Below, one piece after another: positions 17,083 through 25,624 of a stretch of DNA of 64,000 nt. The position numbers and the translations under genes were made by a program. Position 1 is the stretch's first letter; every line of letters starts with the position of its first letter. A model generated the notes under the pieces. The model saw nothing but the letters and a program-made list of their open reading frames with translations. It ran no database searches and was not told where the DNA came from. Origin of the DNA: Streptomyces spongiicola (lineage in GTDB: Bacteria; Actinomycetota; Actinomycetes; Streptomycetales; Streptomycetaceae); the NCBI RefSeq assembly GCF_003122365.1, contig NZ_CP029254.1:372001-436000 (forward strand). The letters run 5' to 3'.

Positions 17083-17373
17083 TCAGCTCTGCGTCGTACG
17101 GTTCGGCTCCGAGACGGGGCGGCTGCTCGTCACATCGCCGGGGGCGGCCTGGATGGTGCGGGGGGTGTCCTTCTGGGCGGCGGTGTCGGCGCCCGGCGCC
17201 GGCTGACCGCCCGACGGCTCGTCGTCCTTCTTCATCGCCTTCGCCTCGCTCTTCAGGATCCGGGCGGACTTGCCGAGCGAGCGGGCCATGTCGGGCAGCT
17301 TCTTGGCGCCGAACAGCAACAGGATGACCACGATGATCAGAATGATCTCGAGGGGCTTCAGATTGCCGATCAT
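17083..17373 (-). CDS. tatA: Sec-independent translocase subunit TatA
   Basis: Pore-forming or membrane-weakening subunit of the Tat export system, 96 residues. One N-terminal membrane helix ([15 protein letters not shown]) is followed by the hinge and amphipathic helix [19 protein letters not shown], both diagnostic for TatA, and a hydrophilic tail rich in Pro, Thr and charged residues. The ATG at 17373 has the ribosome binding site AGAAGGAAG upstream. It precedes tatC in the same operon. Confidence 0.95.
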   Translation of the reverse strand: MIGNLKPLEIILIIVVILLLFGAKKLPDMARSLGKSARILKSEAKAMKKDDEPSGGQPAPGADTAAQKDTPRTIQAAPGDVTSSRPVSEPNRTTQS

Positions 17374-17584
17374 GTGCGACTTCCTTCTCACTGGGGCGGC
17401 TGAAGGGCGGGCTGCCCGGCGGGCGGTCGGACAGGAGTCCGATCGCCGATGTGCCTGCGATCGTAACCCGCCCGGGCAAACGCCGGGCAATGCCTGTGCA
17501 TACGGGCGATTGCGGCCCGAACGGACAGCGGACGCATCACAGCAGGGTACCTCCGGGCCCCCGTCCCGGAGGAGACCGCCCGCG

Positions 17585-17782
17585 CTAGCGCAGGGTCTCA
17601 CCGGTGCGCGCCAGCCGCGCCGCCGCTCTCTCCAGGTCCTCCGCGGCCCGGTTGACGCGTTCCGCGGTGGCGGCCACCTGCCGGCCCAGTCGCCGGGCTT
17701 CCAGGAAGACGCGGACACCGAGGACACCGAGGACGGCGGTGCCGAGGAACCCCAGGGCGACGGCGAGCATGGGCCAGAGCAT
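17585..17782 (-). CDS. Small single-pass membrane protein with charged helix
   Basis: A 65-residue protein with an N-terminal membrane helix ([20 protein letters not shown]) followed by a charged, probably helical tail rich in Arg, Ala and Glu. It resembles small DUF948-like proteins seen near tat genes in actinobacteria, but I cannot name a family with confidence. ATG 17782 is supported by a TAGGCT box seven bases upstream, which would give a leaderless mRNA. It lies between the pafBC/zinc-ribbon group and tatA on the same strand. Function unknown; tail and topology would allow a scaffold or accessory role in the envelope. Confidence 0.7.
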   Translation of the reverse strand: MLWPMLAVALGFLGTAVLGVLGVRVFLEARRLGRQVAATAERVNRAAEDLERAAARLARTGETLR

Positions 17783-17789
17783 GGACCAG

Positions 17790-17795
17790 AGCCTA
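17790..17795 (-). promoter_or_regulatory. -10 box of a leaderless small membrane protein gene
   Basis: TAGGCT on the minus strand ends seven bases before ATG 17782. It matches the TANNNT -10 pattern and spacing of leaderless actinobacterial genes, and no ribosome binding site is visible. Confidence 0.5.
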
Positions 17796-17984
17796 GTACC
17801 GCAGCAGGCGACCTCCGTCCCGCGGTCCCGCCCGGCAGGCGCCGCGACGGCCGGGCGCCGCCGGCCGGGGCACCCGAGGAGTGGCGTGCGGGGATCAGTA
17901 GTCCGGAGGCCGAGCCCCACCCTGTTGGCCTGTAAATCGAAGGCGAACGGGTCTTCTCGACCTTGGACGCGTTCTATTTACGAA

Positions 17985-18260
17985 TCAGGCGGTGGAGTGG
18001 AGGCGCAGTGTCCGCACCCCGCCCCCGGTGAGGAGTTCGACGATCCGCTCCCCCGCCGGCTTGCGTACGGCGGCCCCGCACTCGGGACAGGTGAAGGAGT
18101 AGAAGGTGGTCCGGCTGCTCGCGCCGATCGCGAGGCGCAGCGCCCCGGCCGCCAGTTCGAAGCGGCCCCGGCAGTCGGGACAGGCGGCCTTGAAGACGAT
18201 CGGCATCCTCGGTGCCGGGATTCCTGCCAGAGCGGGCATGTCCGCCGTGTCCCCCCTCAT
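17985..18260 (-). CDS. Small zinc-ribbon protein downstream of pafC
   Basis: Protein of about 91 residues with two CxxC pairs (AACPDCRGRFELAA and FTCPECGAAVRK) that should bind one zinc ion, a FmdB/rubredoxin-like ribbon. The start is uncertain: ATG 18260 has GAGG five bases upstream, ATG 18239 has GAGGGGGG eleven bases upstream, and ATG 18206 begins just before the ribbon. It begins eight bases after the end of pafC and is probably part of that operon. No enzymatic residues are visible. It may bind nucleic acid or a partner protein. Exact function unknown. Confidence 0.75.
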   Translation of the reverse strand: MRGDTADMPALAGIPAPRMPIVFKAACPDCRGRFELAAGALRLAIGASSRTTFYSFTCPECGAAVRKPAGERIVELLTGGGVRTLRLHSTA

Positions 18261-18267
18261 TCGGGCC

Positions 18268-19236
18268 TCATTCGGGCCGCCGGTCGTGGCTGTCGTACGC
18301 GGTGAGCGCCTCGCGCGCCGCCTGCCGCGCGCTCTCCGCCAGTCCGGTCGGCGACACGATCCGGCCGTCCCGCCCCAGCCGGAGCGCGAGCCGCCGCAGG
18401 GACGCCGGGTCGGGGGTGCGCAGGCTGATCCGCAGGCCGCCGCCGGGCTGCTCCTCCGCGCTGTCGTGCGGGTAGTACTCGGCCACCCAGCGGCCGCCCG
18501 GGCCGACCTCGACCACGACCTCGGGGTCCTCCGCCGAGGGCTGCACCAGCCCCTCCGACAGATCGCGCAGCTCCGTCTCGGGCGGCGCCGACGGCTCGTC
18601 CAGCAGCCGGATCTCGGCCACCCGGTCGAGCCGGAAGGTCCGGCGCGCCTCGGAGAGGTAGCACCAGCCCTCCATGTAGGTGTGGCCGACGGCGAAGAGG
18701 CGGATCGGGTCGACCTCGCGCTCGGTGAGTTCGTCCCGCGCCGGGGAGTAGTACCGCAGCCACAGTCTGCGGCGCTCCGAGATGGCGCGGTCGACGTCGG
18801 CGAAGACACCCCCCTCGGATTCGAAGGTCACGGAGAGCCGGGAGCTGGCTCCGGCGGACTCGCCCGCGGCGGCCTCCAGCTTGGCGGTGGCCCGGACCAG
18901 CGCCTCGCGGTCGCCCTCCCGCAGTCCGGGCAGCGTGGCGACGGCGCGTGCGGCGACCAGGAGCGCCGTCGCCTCGTCGGCGGCCAGCCGGAGCGGCTCG
19001 GCGACGTCGTCGGGGTTGTGCCACCAGATGCGTTCACCGTCGGTGTCGATGTCCAGGAGGTCGCCGCCGCGGAAGCTGGTCCCGCACATGGGCAGCACGT
19101 CGAGGTCGGAGATCAGCTCGTCCTCGGTGATCCCGAAGGCCCGGGCGACGTCCCCGACCCGCGCTCCGGGGCGTTCGCGCAGATACGTCACCAGCGAGAG
19201 CATCCGCCGGGTCTGGTCGATGGCGTTGGCGGCCAT
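18268..19236 (-). CDS. pafC: WYL-domain regulator PafC
   Basis: One half of the PafBC heterodimer, a transcription activator of DNA-damage genes in mycobacteria. The 322-residue protein has an N-terminal winged helix (RMLSLVTYLRERPGARVGDV; FGITEDELISDLDVL), a WYL domain (RRLWLRYYSPARDELTEREV; FAVGHTYMEGWCYLSEARRT) and a C-terminal extension domain. ATG 19236 follows the pafB stop by 17 bases, so the two are cotranscribed. The location near pafA gave the genes their name, but in mycobacteria they act in the DNA-damage response and not in pupylation itself. The regulon in this organism is inferred by homology only. Confidence 0.92.
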   Translation of the reverse strand: MAANAIDQTRRMLSLVTYLRERPGARVGDVARAFGITEDELISDLDVLPMCGTSFRGGDLLDIDTDGERIWWHNPDDVAEPLRLAADEATALLVAARAVATLPGLREGDREALVRATAKLEAAAGESAGASSRLSVTFESEGGVFADVDRAISERRRLWLRYYSPARDELTEREVDPIRLFAVGHTYMEGWCYLSEARRTFRLDRVAEIRLLDEPSAPPETELRDLSEGLVQPSAEDPEVVVEVGPGGRWVAEYYPHDSAEEQPGGGLRISLRTPDPASLRRLALRLGRDGRIVSPTGLAESARQAAREALTAYDSHDRRPE

Positions 19237-19253
19237 GCCTGTACGAGTCCCCC

Positions 19254-20210
19254 TCAGCCCTTGGCCACGGCGCGCAGCCGGTCCACCACGTCGGCCCGCA
19301 GGTCCGCGGGCTCGAGCACGACGACGTCCGGTCCGAACTCCACCAGCCAGGCGCCCAGACCGTGTCCGTACGGAATCTCCAACTCGTCCCAGCCGCCGCC
19401 GAGTTCCCGCACGGAAGCGGCGCGGGCACGCAGCGGGTAGCCGGAGCCCGCCCTCAGCCTGATCCGCGCGGACCTCGTGGCGGTCTCGCCGGCCCAGCTC
19501 TCCACCGTCTCGCGCACGGTGACCACGTCGGGTACGGGCGCGGTGAAGGAGCCGGCGCGGGAGCGTACCCGCCCGGTGATGCGGGAGAGACGGAAGACGC
19601 GTTCGGCGCCGCGGTCGCGGTCCCAGCCGGCGAGGTACCAGTGCCCGCGCCAGCACTCCAGCGTCCAGGGCTCGACATGGCGGGTCCCGGGGCGAGCGGC
19701 GTTGGACTTGCGGTAGTCGAAGACGACGGGGCGCCGGTCCCGGCAGGCGAGCATCAGCGGCTCGAACGCCGCCTCGTGGACGGGGATCCGCGGTTCGAGG
19801 GCGCTGTGCTGGGCCTCGTAGGGGTCCCGCGCCTCGGGCATGCCGGCGGCGCGCAGCTTCTGCAGGGCGCCGCTGGCCGCTCCGGCGAGGCGGGCCTGCT
19901 GCCAGACCTTGGCGGCGAGGCCGAGCGCCGCGGCCTCCTCGGCGTCGAGGGTGATCGGCGGCAGCCGGTTGGAGTCGCGGCGGGCGAGATAGCCGGTGTC
20001 GCCGTCGAGGTTGTCCACGGTGGCGATGACCAGCCCGAGTTCGCGCAGGTCGTCCTTGTCCCGTTCGAACATCCGGTTGAAGGCGTCGTCGGAGGCCGCT
20101 TCCAGATAGGCCTCGATGGAGCCCCGCAGCTCCCGCTTGCTGAGCGGCCGCCGTGTCCCGAGCAGACACAGCGCCAGGTTCATCAGCCGCTCGGCCTTGG
20201 CAATGGCCAT
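19254..20210 (-). CDS. pafB: WYL-domain regulator PafB
   Basis: Partner of PafC, 318 residues, the normal length. A helix-turn-helix domain at about residues 1-65 (AERLMNLALCLLGTRRPLSK; FERDKDDLRELG) precedes a WYL domain (RRPVVFDYRKSNAARPGTRH; WYLAGWDRDRGAERVFRLSR) and a WCX-type C-terminal domain. WYL domains are thought to sense a nucleic-acid ligand. pafB is the first gene of the pafB-pafC-zinc-ribbon operon. It is separated from the FKBP gene by a strong terminator, so it should have its own promoter in the 60 bases before its start. Confidence 0.92.
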   Translation of the reverse strand: MAIAKAERLMNLALCLLGTRRPLSKRELRGSIEAYLEAASDDAFNRMFERDKDDLRELGLVIATVDNLDGDTGYLARRDSNRLPPITLDAEEAAALGLAAKVWQQARLAGAASGALQKLRAAGMPEARDPYEAQHSALEPRIPVHEAAFEPLMLACRDRRPVVFDYRKSNAARPGTRHVEPWTLECWRGHWYLAGWDRDRGAERVFRLSRITGRVRSRAGSFTAPVPDVVTVRETVESWAGETATRSARIRLRAGSGYPLRARAASVRELGGGWDELEIPYGHGLGAWLVEFGPDVVVLEPADLRADVVDRLRAVAKG

Positions 20211-20277
20211 CGACGCCCTTCCTCACCCGTTCTTCTGATCGTCGAACCTACCGCTACGGAGCGTCGTGGCAAAAGCG

Positions 20278-20309
20278 CGGGGCCCGTGCCCTTGGCGGCA
20301 CGGGCCCCG
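20278..20309 (-). terminator. Strong terminator after the cytoplasmic FKBP gene
   Basis: A perfect 13-base stem (20278-20290 with 20297-20309) and six-base loop, followed on the minus strand by a short TTTT run. It ends transcription of the FKBP gene before pafB. Confidence 0.85.
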
Positions 20310-20325
20310 CGGAGACCGGTCGCGG

Positions 20326-20700
20326 TCAGACCGCGACCAGGTCGCAGACGAAGATCAGCGCCTCGCCGGGGGCGATGCGGCCGCCACCGGCCCCGCGGTC
20401 GCCGTAGGCGAGGTGCGCGGGGATGGTCAGCTGACGGCGGCCGCCGACCTTCATGCCCTGCACGCCCTGGTCCCAGCCCTGGATGACCTGGCCGACACCG
20501 AGCTGGAACTGCAGCGGGGTGCCGCGGTTCCAGGAGGCGTCGAACTCCTCGCCGGTGGAGAAGGCCACGCCCACGTAGTGGACGGAGACGGTGTCGCCCG
20601 CCTTGGCCTCGGGCCCGTCGCCCTCCCAGATGTCCTTGATCTCAAGGTCGGCCGGCGGCTCACCGCCGGGGAAGTCGATTTCGGGCTTGTCCATGCTCAC
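20326..20700 (-). CDS. FKBP-type peptidyl-prolyl isomerase (cytoplasmic)
   Basis: Single-domain proline isomerase of 124 residues. The FK506-binding fold is clear: GDTVSVHYVGVAFSTGEEFD, then VIQGWDQGVQGMKVGGRRQL and the end LIFVCDLVAV, with the active-site residues Tyr, Phe, Asp, Trp and Tyr of FKBP12 in place. There is no signal peptide. The GTG at 20700 has AAGGAG upstream; ATG two codons later is possible. It lies 45 bases after the lipoprotein FKBP gene and may be cotranscribed with it. Function is general protein folding. Confidence 0.93.
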   Translation of the reverse strand: MSMDKPEIDFPGGEPPADLEIKDIWEGDGPEAKAGDTVSVHYVGVAFSTGEEFDASWNRGTPLQFQLGVGQVIQGWDQGVQGMKVGGRRQLTIPAHLAYGDRGAGGGRIAPGEALIFVCDLVAV

Positions 20701-20745
20701 GTGTTGCTCCTTGCGCTCTCTCTGTGCGAGTCAACGCGGACAGTC

Positions 20746-21678
20746 TTACAGAACCGCCAGGATGTCCACGGAGAACACCAGCGTGGACTTCGCCGGGATC
20801 GGGCCCTGGGCCTGGTCGCCGTAGGCCATGTCCGGCGGCACGACGAGCAGCACCCGGCTGCCGGTCTTCTTGCCCTCCAGACCCTTCGACCAGCCCTCGA
20901 TCACACCGGAGAGCGGGAAGGTGACGGGGGCGCCCTTGGCGTAGCTGCTGTCGAACTCCTTGCCGTCCTTCCACAGGACGCCCTTGTACTGGACGGCCAC
21001 CGTGTCGCCCGCCTTGACCGCGGGGCCGCTGCCCTCGATGACGTAGTCGGAGACCAGCTCGGTCGGCGCGGGCTTCTTCGGGACGGTGATCGAGGGCGCC
21101 TTGCCGTCGGTGTTCGTGCCGACCTTGGGCAGGTCGATGTTGTCCTGGGCGACCTCGGTGCCCTTGGCGGACACGGGGAGGGTGGTGCCCTTGACGATGT
21201 CCATGACGAACACCAGCGTGGCGTTCGGCGGGATGTCGCCCTGGCCGCTGCTGCCGTAGGCGAGCGACGGCGGGATGGACACCTCCAGGCGGCTGCCGAC
21301 CTTCTGCCCGGTGAGAGCCTTCTGCCAGCCTTCGATGACACCGCCGCCGCCGATGGTCACCGCGAACGGCTCGCCCCGGTCGAAGCTGTTGTCGAACGGC
21401 TTGTCGCCGTCCCACACCTGGCCGAGGTAGTCGACCTGGGCCTGGTCGCCCTTCTTGAGGGCCTGGCCCTTGCCCTCGCTGACGACCTCGACCTCGAGGT
21501 CCTCGGGCGGCTCGCCCTCGCCCTTGGCGAGCGTGGGCTTCTCGCCGAACTTCGCACCCGCCGTGATGGCGGGCAGTCCGTTCGACGGCTGGGCGGATTC
21601 GGAGCCCCCGTCGTCGCCGCACGCCGCTGTGGAGAGCAGCAGCAGGGGCACGACGAGCAGGCCGGCAAGTCGGCGCAC
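20746..21678 (-). CDS. Lipoprotein with two FKBP-type isomerase domains
   Basis: Envelope-anchored folding factor of 310 residues. A signal sequence (RRLAGLLVVPLLLLSTAACG) ends in a lipobox with the acylated Cys in TAACGDD. Two FKBP domains follow: about residues 60-165 (DQAQVDYLGQVWDGDKPFDN; VIEGWQKALTGQKVGSRLEV) and about 205-310 (GDTVAVQYKGVLWKDGKEFD; VIEGWSKGLEGKKTGSRVLL). GTG 21678 was chosen because GAGGA lies five bases upstream. It probably assists folding of exported proteins. It sits downstream of pafA but behind two terminator-like hairpins, so it is likely expressed separately. Confidence 0.9.
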   Translation of the reverse strand: MRRLAGLLVVPLLLLSTAACGDDGGSESAQPSNGLPAITAGAKFGEKPTLAKGEGEPPEDLEVEVVSEGKGQALKKGDQAQVDYLGQVWDGDKPFDNSFDRGEPFAVTIGGGGVIEGWQKALTGQKVGSRLEVSIPPSLAYGSSGQGDIPPNATLVFVMDIVKGTTLPVSAKGTEVAQDNIDLPKVGTNTDGKAPSITVPKKPAPTELVSDYVIEGSGPAVKAGDTVAVQYKGVLWKDGKEFDSSYAKGAPVTFPLSGVIEGWSKGLEGKKTGSRVLLVVPPDMAYGDQAQGPIPAKSTLVFSVDILAVL

Positions 21679-21738
21679 GTGTTCCTCAGATCTCAGACGG
21701 CACATCGGTCGCTCGACACTCTAAGGGCTGCGCCCGGA

Positions 21739-21763
21739 GCCCCGTGCGCTTCTCGCACGGGGC
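21739..21763. terminator. Hairpin between pafA and the FKBP lipoprotein gene
   Basis: A perfect ten-base stem (21739-21748 with 21754-21763) and a five-base loop. It is the second of two adjacent hairpins behind pafA. Confidence 0.55.
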
Positions 21764-21772
21764 CCGGGTGGC

Positions 21773-21811
21773 GTCCGGTCCGCCCGCCGCGCCCCACCGG
21801 GCGGACCGGAC
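21773..21811 (-). terminator. Terminator of pafA
   Basis: A perfect 14-base stem (21773-21786 with 21798-21811) with an 11-base loop begins three bases after the pafA stop codon. No T run follows. Confidence 0.75.
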
Positions 21812-21813
21812 CA

Positions 21814-23175
21814 CTACATTCCGGCGATCAGCTTCTCCACCCGGTCGTCCACGGAGCGGAACGGGTCCTTGCACAACACCGTGCGCTGTGCCTGGTCGTT
21901 GAGCTTGAGGTGCACCCAGTCGACGGTGAAGTCCCGCCGCTGCTCCTGCGCCCGGCGGATGAAGTCGCCGCGCAGCCGGGCCCTGGTGGTCTGCGGGGGC
22001 ACGGACTTGCCCTCGAAGATCCTGAGGTCGTTGCAGATCCGGGCGGCCTGCCCCTTCTTCTCCAGGAGGTAGTAGAGGCCGCGCCTGCGGTGGATGTCGT
22101 GGTAGGCGAGGTCTATCTGCGCGACCCTCGGGTGGGACATCGTCATGTTGTGCTTGGCCCGGTACCGCTCGATGAGCTTGTACTTCATCACCCAGTCGAT
22201 CTCGGTGCCGATGCTGTCGAGGTCCTCCTGCTCGATGGCGTCGAGCGTGCGCCCCCACAGTTCCAGGACCTGCGCCACCGTGCCGGTGCGGATGCCCCGC
22301 CGGTCGACGAAGTCCACCGCCTTCTCGTAGTACTCGCGCTGGACCTCCAGGGCGGAGGCCTCGCGGCCGCTGGCCAGGCGCACCTTGCGCCGGCCGGTGA
22401 TGTCGTGGCTGACCTCGCGGATGGCCCGGATCGGGTTCTCCAGAGTCAGGTCGCGCATGACCGTGCCCGCCTCGATCATGCGCAGCACCAGGTCGGTGGC
22501 CCCGACCTTGAGCAGCATGGTCGTCTCCGACATGTTGGAGTCGCCGACGATGACGTGCAGGCGGCGGTAGCGCTCCGCGTCCGCGTGCGGCTCGTCCCTG
22601 GTGTTGATGATGGGCCGGGACCGCGTCGTCGCGGAGCTGACGCCCTCCCAGATGTGCTCGGCGCGCTGGCTGACGCAGAACACCGCGCCGCGAGGGGTCT
22701 GGAGCACCTTCCCCGCGCCGCAGAGCAGCTGCCGGGTGACCAGGAACGGGATCAGGATGTCCGCGAGACGGGAGAACTCCCCGTGCCGGGCCACGAGGTA
22801 GTTCTCGTGGCATCCGTAGGAGTTTCCCGCCGAATCGGTGTTGTTCTTGAAGAGGTAGACGTCGCCCGCGATCCCCTCCTCGTGCAGGCGGCGTTCGGCG
22901 TCGACGAGCAGGCCTTCGAGGATGCGCTCCCCGGCTTTGTCGTGGGTGACCAGTTCGGTCACGTTGTCACATTCGGGGGTTGCGTATTCCGGATGCGAGC
23001 CCACGTCGAGGTAGAGGCGGGCACCGTTGCGCAGGAAGACGTTGCTGCTGCGGCCCCATGACACGACTCGGCGGAAGAGGTAGCGCGCCACTTCGTCAGG
23101 TGACAGTCGGCGCTGTCCCCTGAACGTGCACGTGACGCCGTACTCGTTCTCCAGCCCGAAAATGCGGCGGTCCAT
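21814..23175 (-). CDS. pafA: Pup--protein ligase PafA
   Basis: Ligase that uses ATP to couple the C-terminal glutamate of Pup to lysines of target proteins, marking them for the proteasome. The 453-residue protein has the glutamine-synthetase-like fold of the PafA/Dop family: nucleotide-site Glu9 in FGLENEYG, the catalytic base Asp57 in [36 protein letters not shown] and [20 protein letters not shown]. It lacks the long insertion (Dop loop) seen in the dop gene here, which identifies it as the ligase. The ATG follows the MFS gene stop by nine bases. No Shine-Dalgarno is seen, but TAATGT six bases upstream could give a leaderless mRNA. It is separated from the main proteasome cluster by the MFS/LacI pair. 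Confidence 0.97.
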   Translation of the reverse strand: MDRRIFGLENEYGVTCTFRGQRRLSPDEVARYLFRRVVSWGRSSNVFLRNGARLYLDVGSHPEYATPECDNVTELVTHDKAGERILEGLLVDAERRLHEEGIAGDVYLFKNNTDSAGNSYGCHENYLVARHGEFSRLADILIPFLVTRQLLCGAGKVLQTPRGAVFCVSQRAEHIWEGVSSATTRSRPIINTRDEPHADAERYRRLHVIVGDSNMSETTMLLKVGATDLVLRMIEAGTVMRDLTLENPIRAIREVSHDITGRRKVRLASGREASALEVQREYYEKAVDFVDRRGIRTGTVAQVLELWGRTLDAIEQEDLDSIGTEIDWVMKYKLIERYRAKHNMTMSHPRVAQIDLAYHDIHRRRGLYYLLEKKGQAARICNDLRIFEGKSVPPQTTRARLRGDFIRRAQEQRRDFTVDWVHLKLNDQAQRTVLCKDPFRSVDDRVEKLIAGM

Positions 23176-23181
23176 GAGGGA

Positions 23182-23187
23182 ACATTA
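23182..23187 (-). promoter_or_regulatory. Possible -10 box of leaderless pafA
   Basis: TAATGT on the minus strand ends six bases before the pafA ATG and overlaps the stop codon of the MFS gene. TTTCAG lies 16 bases further upstream as a weak -35. This would let pafA be expressed independently of the transporter. Confidence 0.45.
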
Positions 23188-24453
23188 CGCCCGATGGCCT
23201 GAGCTGAAACCGGGTTCGGCGGCACCGCTTCGATCATTTTCGTCCGCCGGTGCGAAATCTGCGCCGCGGCCGGGAGCTGCGAGGACCCGTCCGGTGGCCA
23301 GCAGCACCAGCAGGGCGGCGATTCCGCCGCAGCCCGCGACGGCGAAGCCCGCGGCGGTCCCCGCGAACTCCACCGCGGGGCCGGCAGCGGCCGTGCCGAC
23401 GGCGGCGCCGACGCCGAAGGTGGTCACCAGCCAGGAGAACGCCTCGGTCACCGTGCCGCGCGGGGCGTGCCGGTCGACGACGATGAAGGCGCAGGCGATC
23501 GCGGGCGCGAGGAACAGTCCGGCGACGGCACCGAGCGCGGTCATCGCGGGGACGCCGGGGGTGAGCATCAGCGGCAGATAGCCCAGGGCGAGCAGCCCGG
23601 TGATCACCCGCAGCCGGCGCTCGGGCGCCCCGGCCCATTCGCGTGCGCCGTAGGCGACGCCGCCGACGAGGGCGCCGAGGCCCAGGGCGGCCATGAACCA
23701 GCCGTAGACGGCGTCCCCGCCCCGGCCCTCGGCATAGGAGAGGGCGGCGACCGTGATGGAGCCGAGGGCGAGGCCGACGAAGAAGAAGCAGCCGAGCAGG
23801 GCGAGCAGCCCGGCTGAGCGCAGGGCGCCCAGCCAGTGGGCCTCGCGCGGAGCGGACCGCCATCGGCGGGAGGGCTCGGAGACCACCACGGAGAGCGCGC
23901 CGAGGACGCCCGTCGCGTTGACGGCGAGCAGCGCGGCGGCGGGCGACATCAGCCAGACCAGCAGGGTGACCAGCAGCGGTCCGACCGTGAACATGACCTC
24001 CTGCGCTATCGCGTCCATGGCGTAGGCGCGGTGCACCCGGTCCCGGCGTCCGAGGACGTCCGGCCAGAGGGCGCGCAGCCCGCCCTCCAGGGGCGGGGTG
24101 AAGAACCCGGCGACGGCGACGGCGGTGTAGGCCACGGCGAGCGAACCGATGCCGGAGACGGCGAGCACGGCCATGCCGAGAGCCGAGAGGACGGCGGCGG
24201 GGAGCTGGACGCGGGGCTGCCCGTACAGGTCGACCAGGCGGCCCAGCAGCGGCTGCCCGGCGGCCGTGGTCAGTCCGTAGACGGCCGCGAGGGCTCCGGC
24301 GAGCGTGTAGCTGCCGCCCTCGGCGCGGGCGAACAGCACGATCGCGATGTGCGCGACAGCGCTGGGCAGCCGGCCCACCAGGGTGCCCGCGAGCAGGCGG
24401 GCCGCGTGGGGGACCCTGAGGATGTCCGTGTACCCGGCGAGTCCGGTGCCCAT
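23185..24453 (-). CDS. Major facilitator superfamily transporter
   Basis: Membrane transporter of 422 residues with about 12 predicted helices. The MFS loop-2 pattern is present (GQPLLGRLVDLYGQPRVQ), and the sequence resembles drug/sugar efflux members (SLSYAEGRGGDAVYGWFMAA-like segment ALSYAEGRGGDAVYGWFMAA). Substrate unknown. It is divergent from a LacI-type regulator, with a spaced palindrome between them, so that protein probably controls it. It lies nine bases upstream of pafA on the same strand and may be cotranscribed with it, although pafA seems to have its own promoter. Confidence 0.85.
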   Translation of the reverse strand: MGTGLAGYTDILRVPHAARLLAGTLVGRLPSAVAHIAIVLFARAEGGSYTLAGALAAVYGLTTAAGQPLLGRLVDLYGQPRVQLPAAVLSALGMAVLAVSGIGSLAVAYTAVAVAGFFTPPLEGGLRALWPDVLGRRDRVHRAYAMDAIAQEVMFTVGPLLVTLLVWLMSPAAALLAVNATGVLGALSVVVSEPSRRWRSAPREAHWLGALRSAGLLALLGCFFFVGLALGSITVAALSYAEGRGGDAVYGWFMAALGLGALVGGVAYGAREWAGAPERRLRVITGLLALGYLPLMLTPGVPAMTALGAVAGLFLAPAIACAFIVVDRHAPRGTVTEAFSWLVTTFGVGAAVGTAAAGPAVEFAGTAAGFAVAGCGGIAALLVLLATGRVLAAPGRGADFAPADENDRSGAAEPGFSSGHRA

Positions 24454-24508
24454 CGCTTCCGCCTCTTCGCTGCCACCGCGGCGGGCCGTGCCCGACCTTG
24501 GGAAGTTT

Positions 24509-24535
24509 TACGTATAACTAGCTGCGTCATACGTA
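24509..24535. promoter_or_regulatory. Spaced palindrome TACGTAT-N13-ATACGTA between MFS and LacI genes
   Basis: Two perfect 7-base inverted arms, 13 bases apart, lie in the AT-rich 142-base divergent space between the MFS and LacI start codons. This is the expected place for the LacI operator or overlapping -10 elements of both genes. LacI operators are usually contiguous palindromes, so the spacing is unusual. Confidence 0.5.
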
Positions 24536-24595
24536 CCATGTCAGATGCCGCGAGTCCACTCCCGCGGCGCACGGGGACCGAGCGCGGAGGCGAGT

Positions 24596-25624
24596 GTGCA
24601 GACCCGGGAGCCCGCCGGCGGAGCGCGGCCGACCAGCAGGGACGTGGCGCGGGCCGCCGGGGTGTCGCAGGCCACCGTGTCGCTGGTGCTGGGCGGGAAG
24701 TGGCGCGGCCGGGTGTCCGAGCGCACCGCGGGGCTGGTGCGCGACGCGGCGTCCGAGCTGGGCTACCGGCCGAACCTCGCGGCCCGCAATCTGCGGCTCG
24801 GCCGGACCCGGACGGCACTGCTGGTGGTCCCCGCCCTCACCAACGAGTTCTTCGCACGCGTGTACGGGGGTGCGGCGGAGGTCGCCGCCGAGCACGGTTT
24901 CGGCGTGGTGCTGTACCCCTCCCCCGAGGGCACGGGGCCCGCGCGGGATCCCTTCCCGTCCGCCCGGGCCGCGCTGGACGGGGTGATCGCCTCGTCGATG
25001 GCGGCGGGCACGCTGGACGCGATCCGCGGGACCGACCTGCCGCTGGTGATGCTGGACAGCGATCCGGCCGACCGGGCGTCCGCGGCCCAGGTGAACCTGG
25101 ACGTGGCGGACGGCATGCGGCAGGTGGTGGACCATCTGCTCGCCCTCGGGCACCGGCGCTTCGTCCACCTCGCCTCGGCCGTGCCGTCCTGGACGTTCGC
25201 GGTGCGGGCCCGGGCTCTGGAGGAAGCCCTGGGGGCGGTCGCGGAGGCGGAACTGCGGACGGTTCCGTCGCCGCTCGACGTGCCCGGTGCGCTGGCGGCG
25301 GCGGGGCGGGCGCTCGGCGCTCCGGGCCCCCGGCCCACCGCCCTGGTCTGCGACGACGACATCCTCGCGGCCGGCGCCTGCAAGGCGGTCCGCCGCATGG
25401 GCCTGCGGGTGCCCGAGGACGTCTCGGTCACCGGCTTCGACGACCTGGCCCTGGCGACGGCGGTGGAACCGGAACTCACCACGGTCCGCCTCCCGGCCGA
25501 ACGGATCGGCCGGGCCGGCATGACCGCGCTCCTCGACGTCCTCTCGTCCCGCGCCCCGGCCTCCGGCGCCCTCCCGGTCACCCTGGTTCCACGGGGCTCC
25601 ACGGGCCCCGCGCCGGCGGCCTGA
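24596..25624 (+). CDS. LacI-family transcriptional regulator
   Basis: Repressor-type regulator of 342 residues. The N-terminal LacI helix-turn-helix is at about residues 12-62 (TSRDVARAAGVSQATVSLVL; GYRPNLAARNLRLG), followed by a ligand-binding domain of the sugar-binding type (LVVPALTNEFFARVYGGAAE; ALVCDDDILAAGACKAV; DVSVTGFDDLALATAVEPEL). GTG 24596 with GGAGG five bases upstream was preferred over ATG 24545. It is divergent from the MFS transporter gene and presumably regulates it. It converges on prcA; a strong hairpin lies between them. Effector unknown. Confidence 0.9.
   Translation: MQTREPAGGARPTSRDVARAAGVSQATVSLVLGGKWRGRVSERTAGLVRDAASELGYRPNLAARNLRLGRTRTALLVVPALTNEFFARVYGGAAEVAAEHGFGVVLYPSPEGTGPARDPFPSARAALDGVIASSMAAGTLDAIRGTDLPLVMLDSDPADRASAAQVNLDVADGMRQVVDHLLALGHRRFVHLASAVPSWTFAVRARALEEALGAVAEAELRTVPSPLDVPGALAAAGRALGAPGPRPTALVCDDDILAAGACKAVRRMGLRVPEDVSVTGFDDLALATAVEPELTTVRLPAERIGRAGMTALLDVLSSRAPASGALPVTLVPRGSTGPAPAA

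Noticed and set aside
17880..17985. Possible tRNA near ctgtaaatcgaaggc
   Set aside because: No cloverleaf can be drawn: acceptor and T arms do not pair, and the GTTCGAATC-type T loop is absent.
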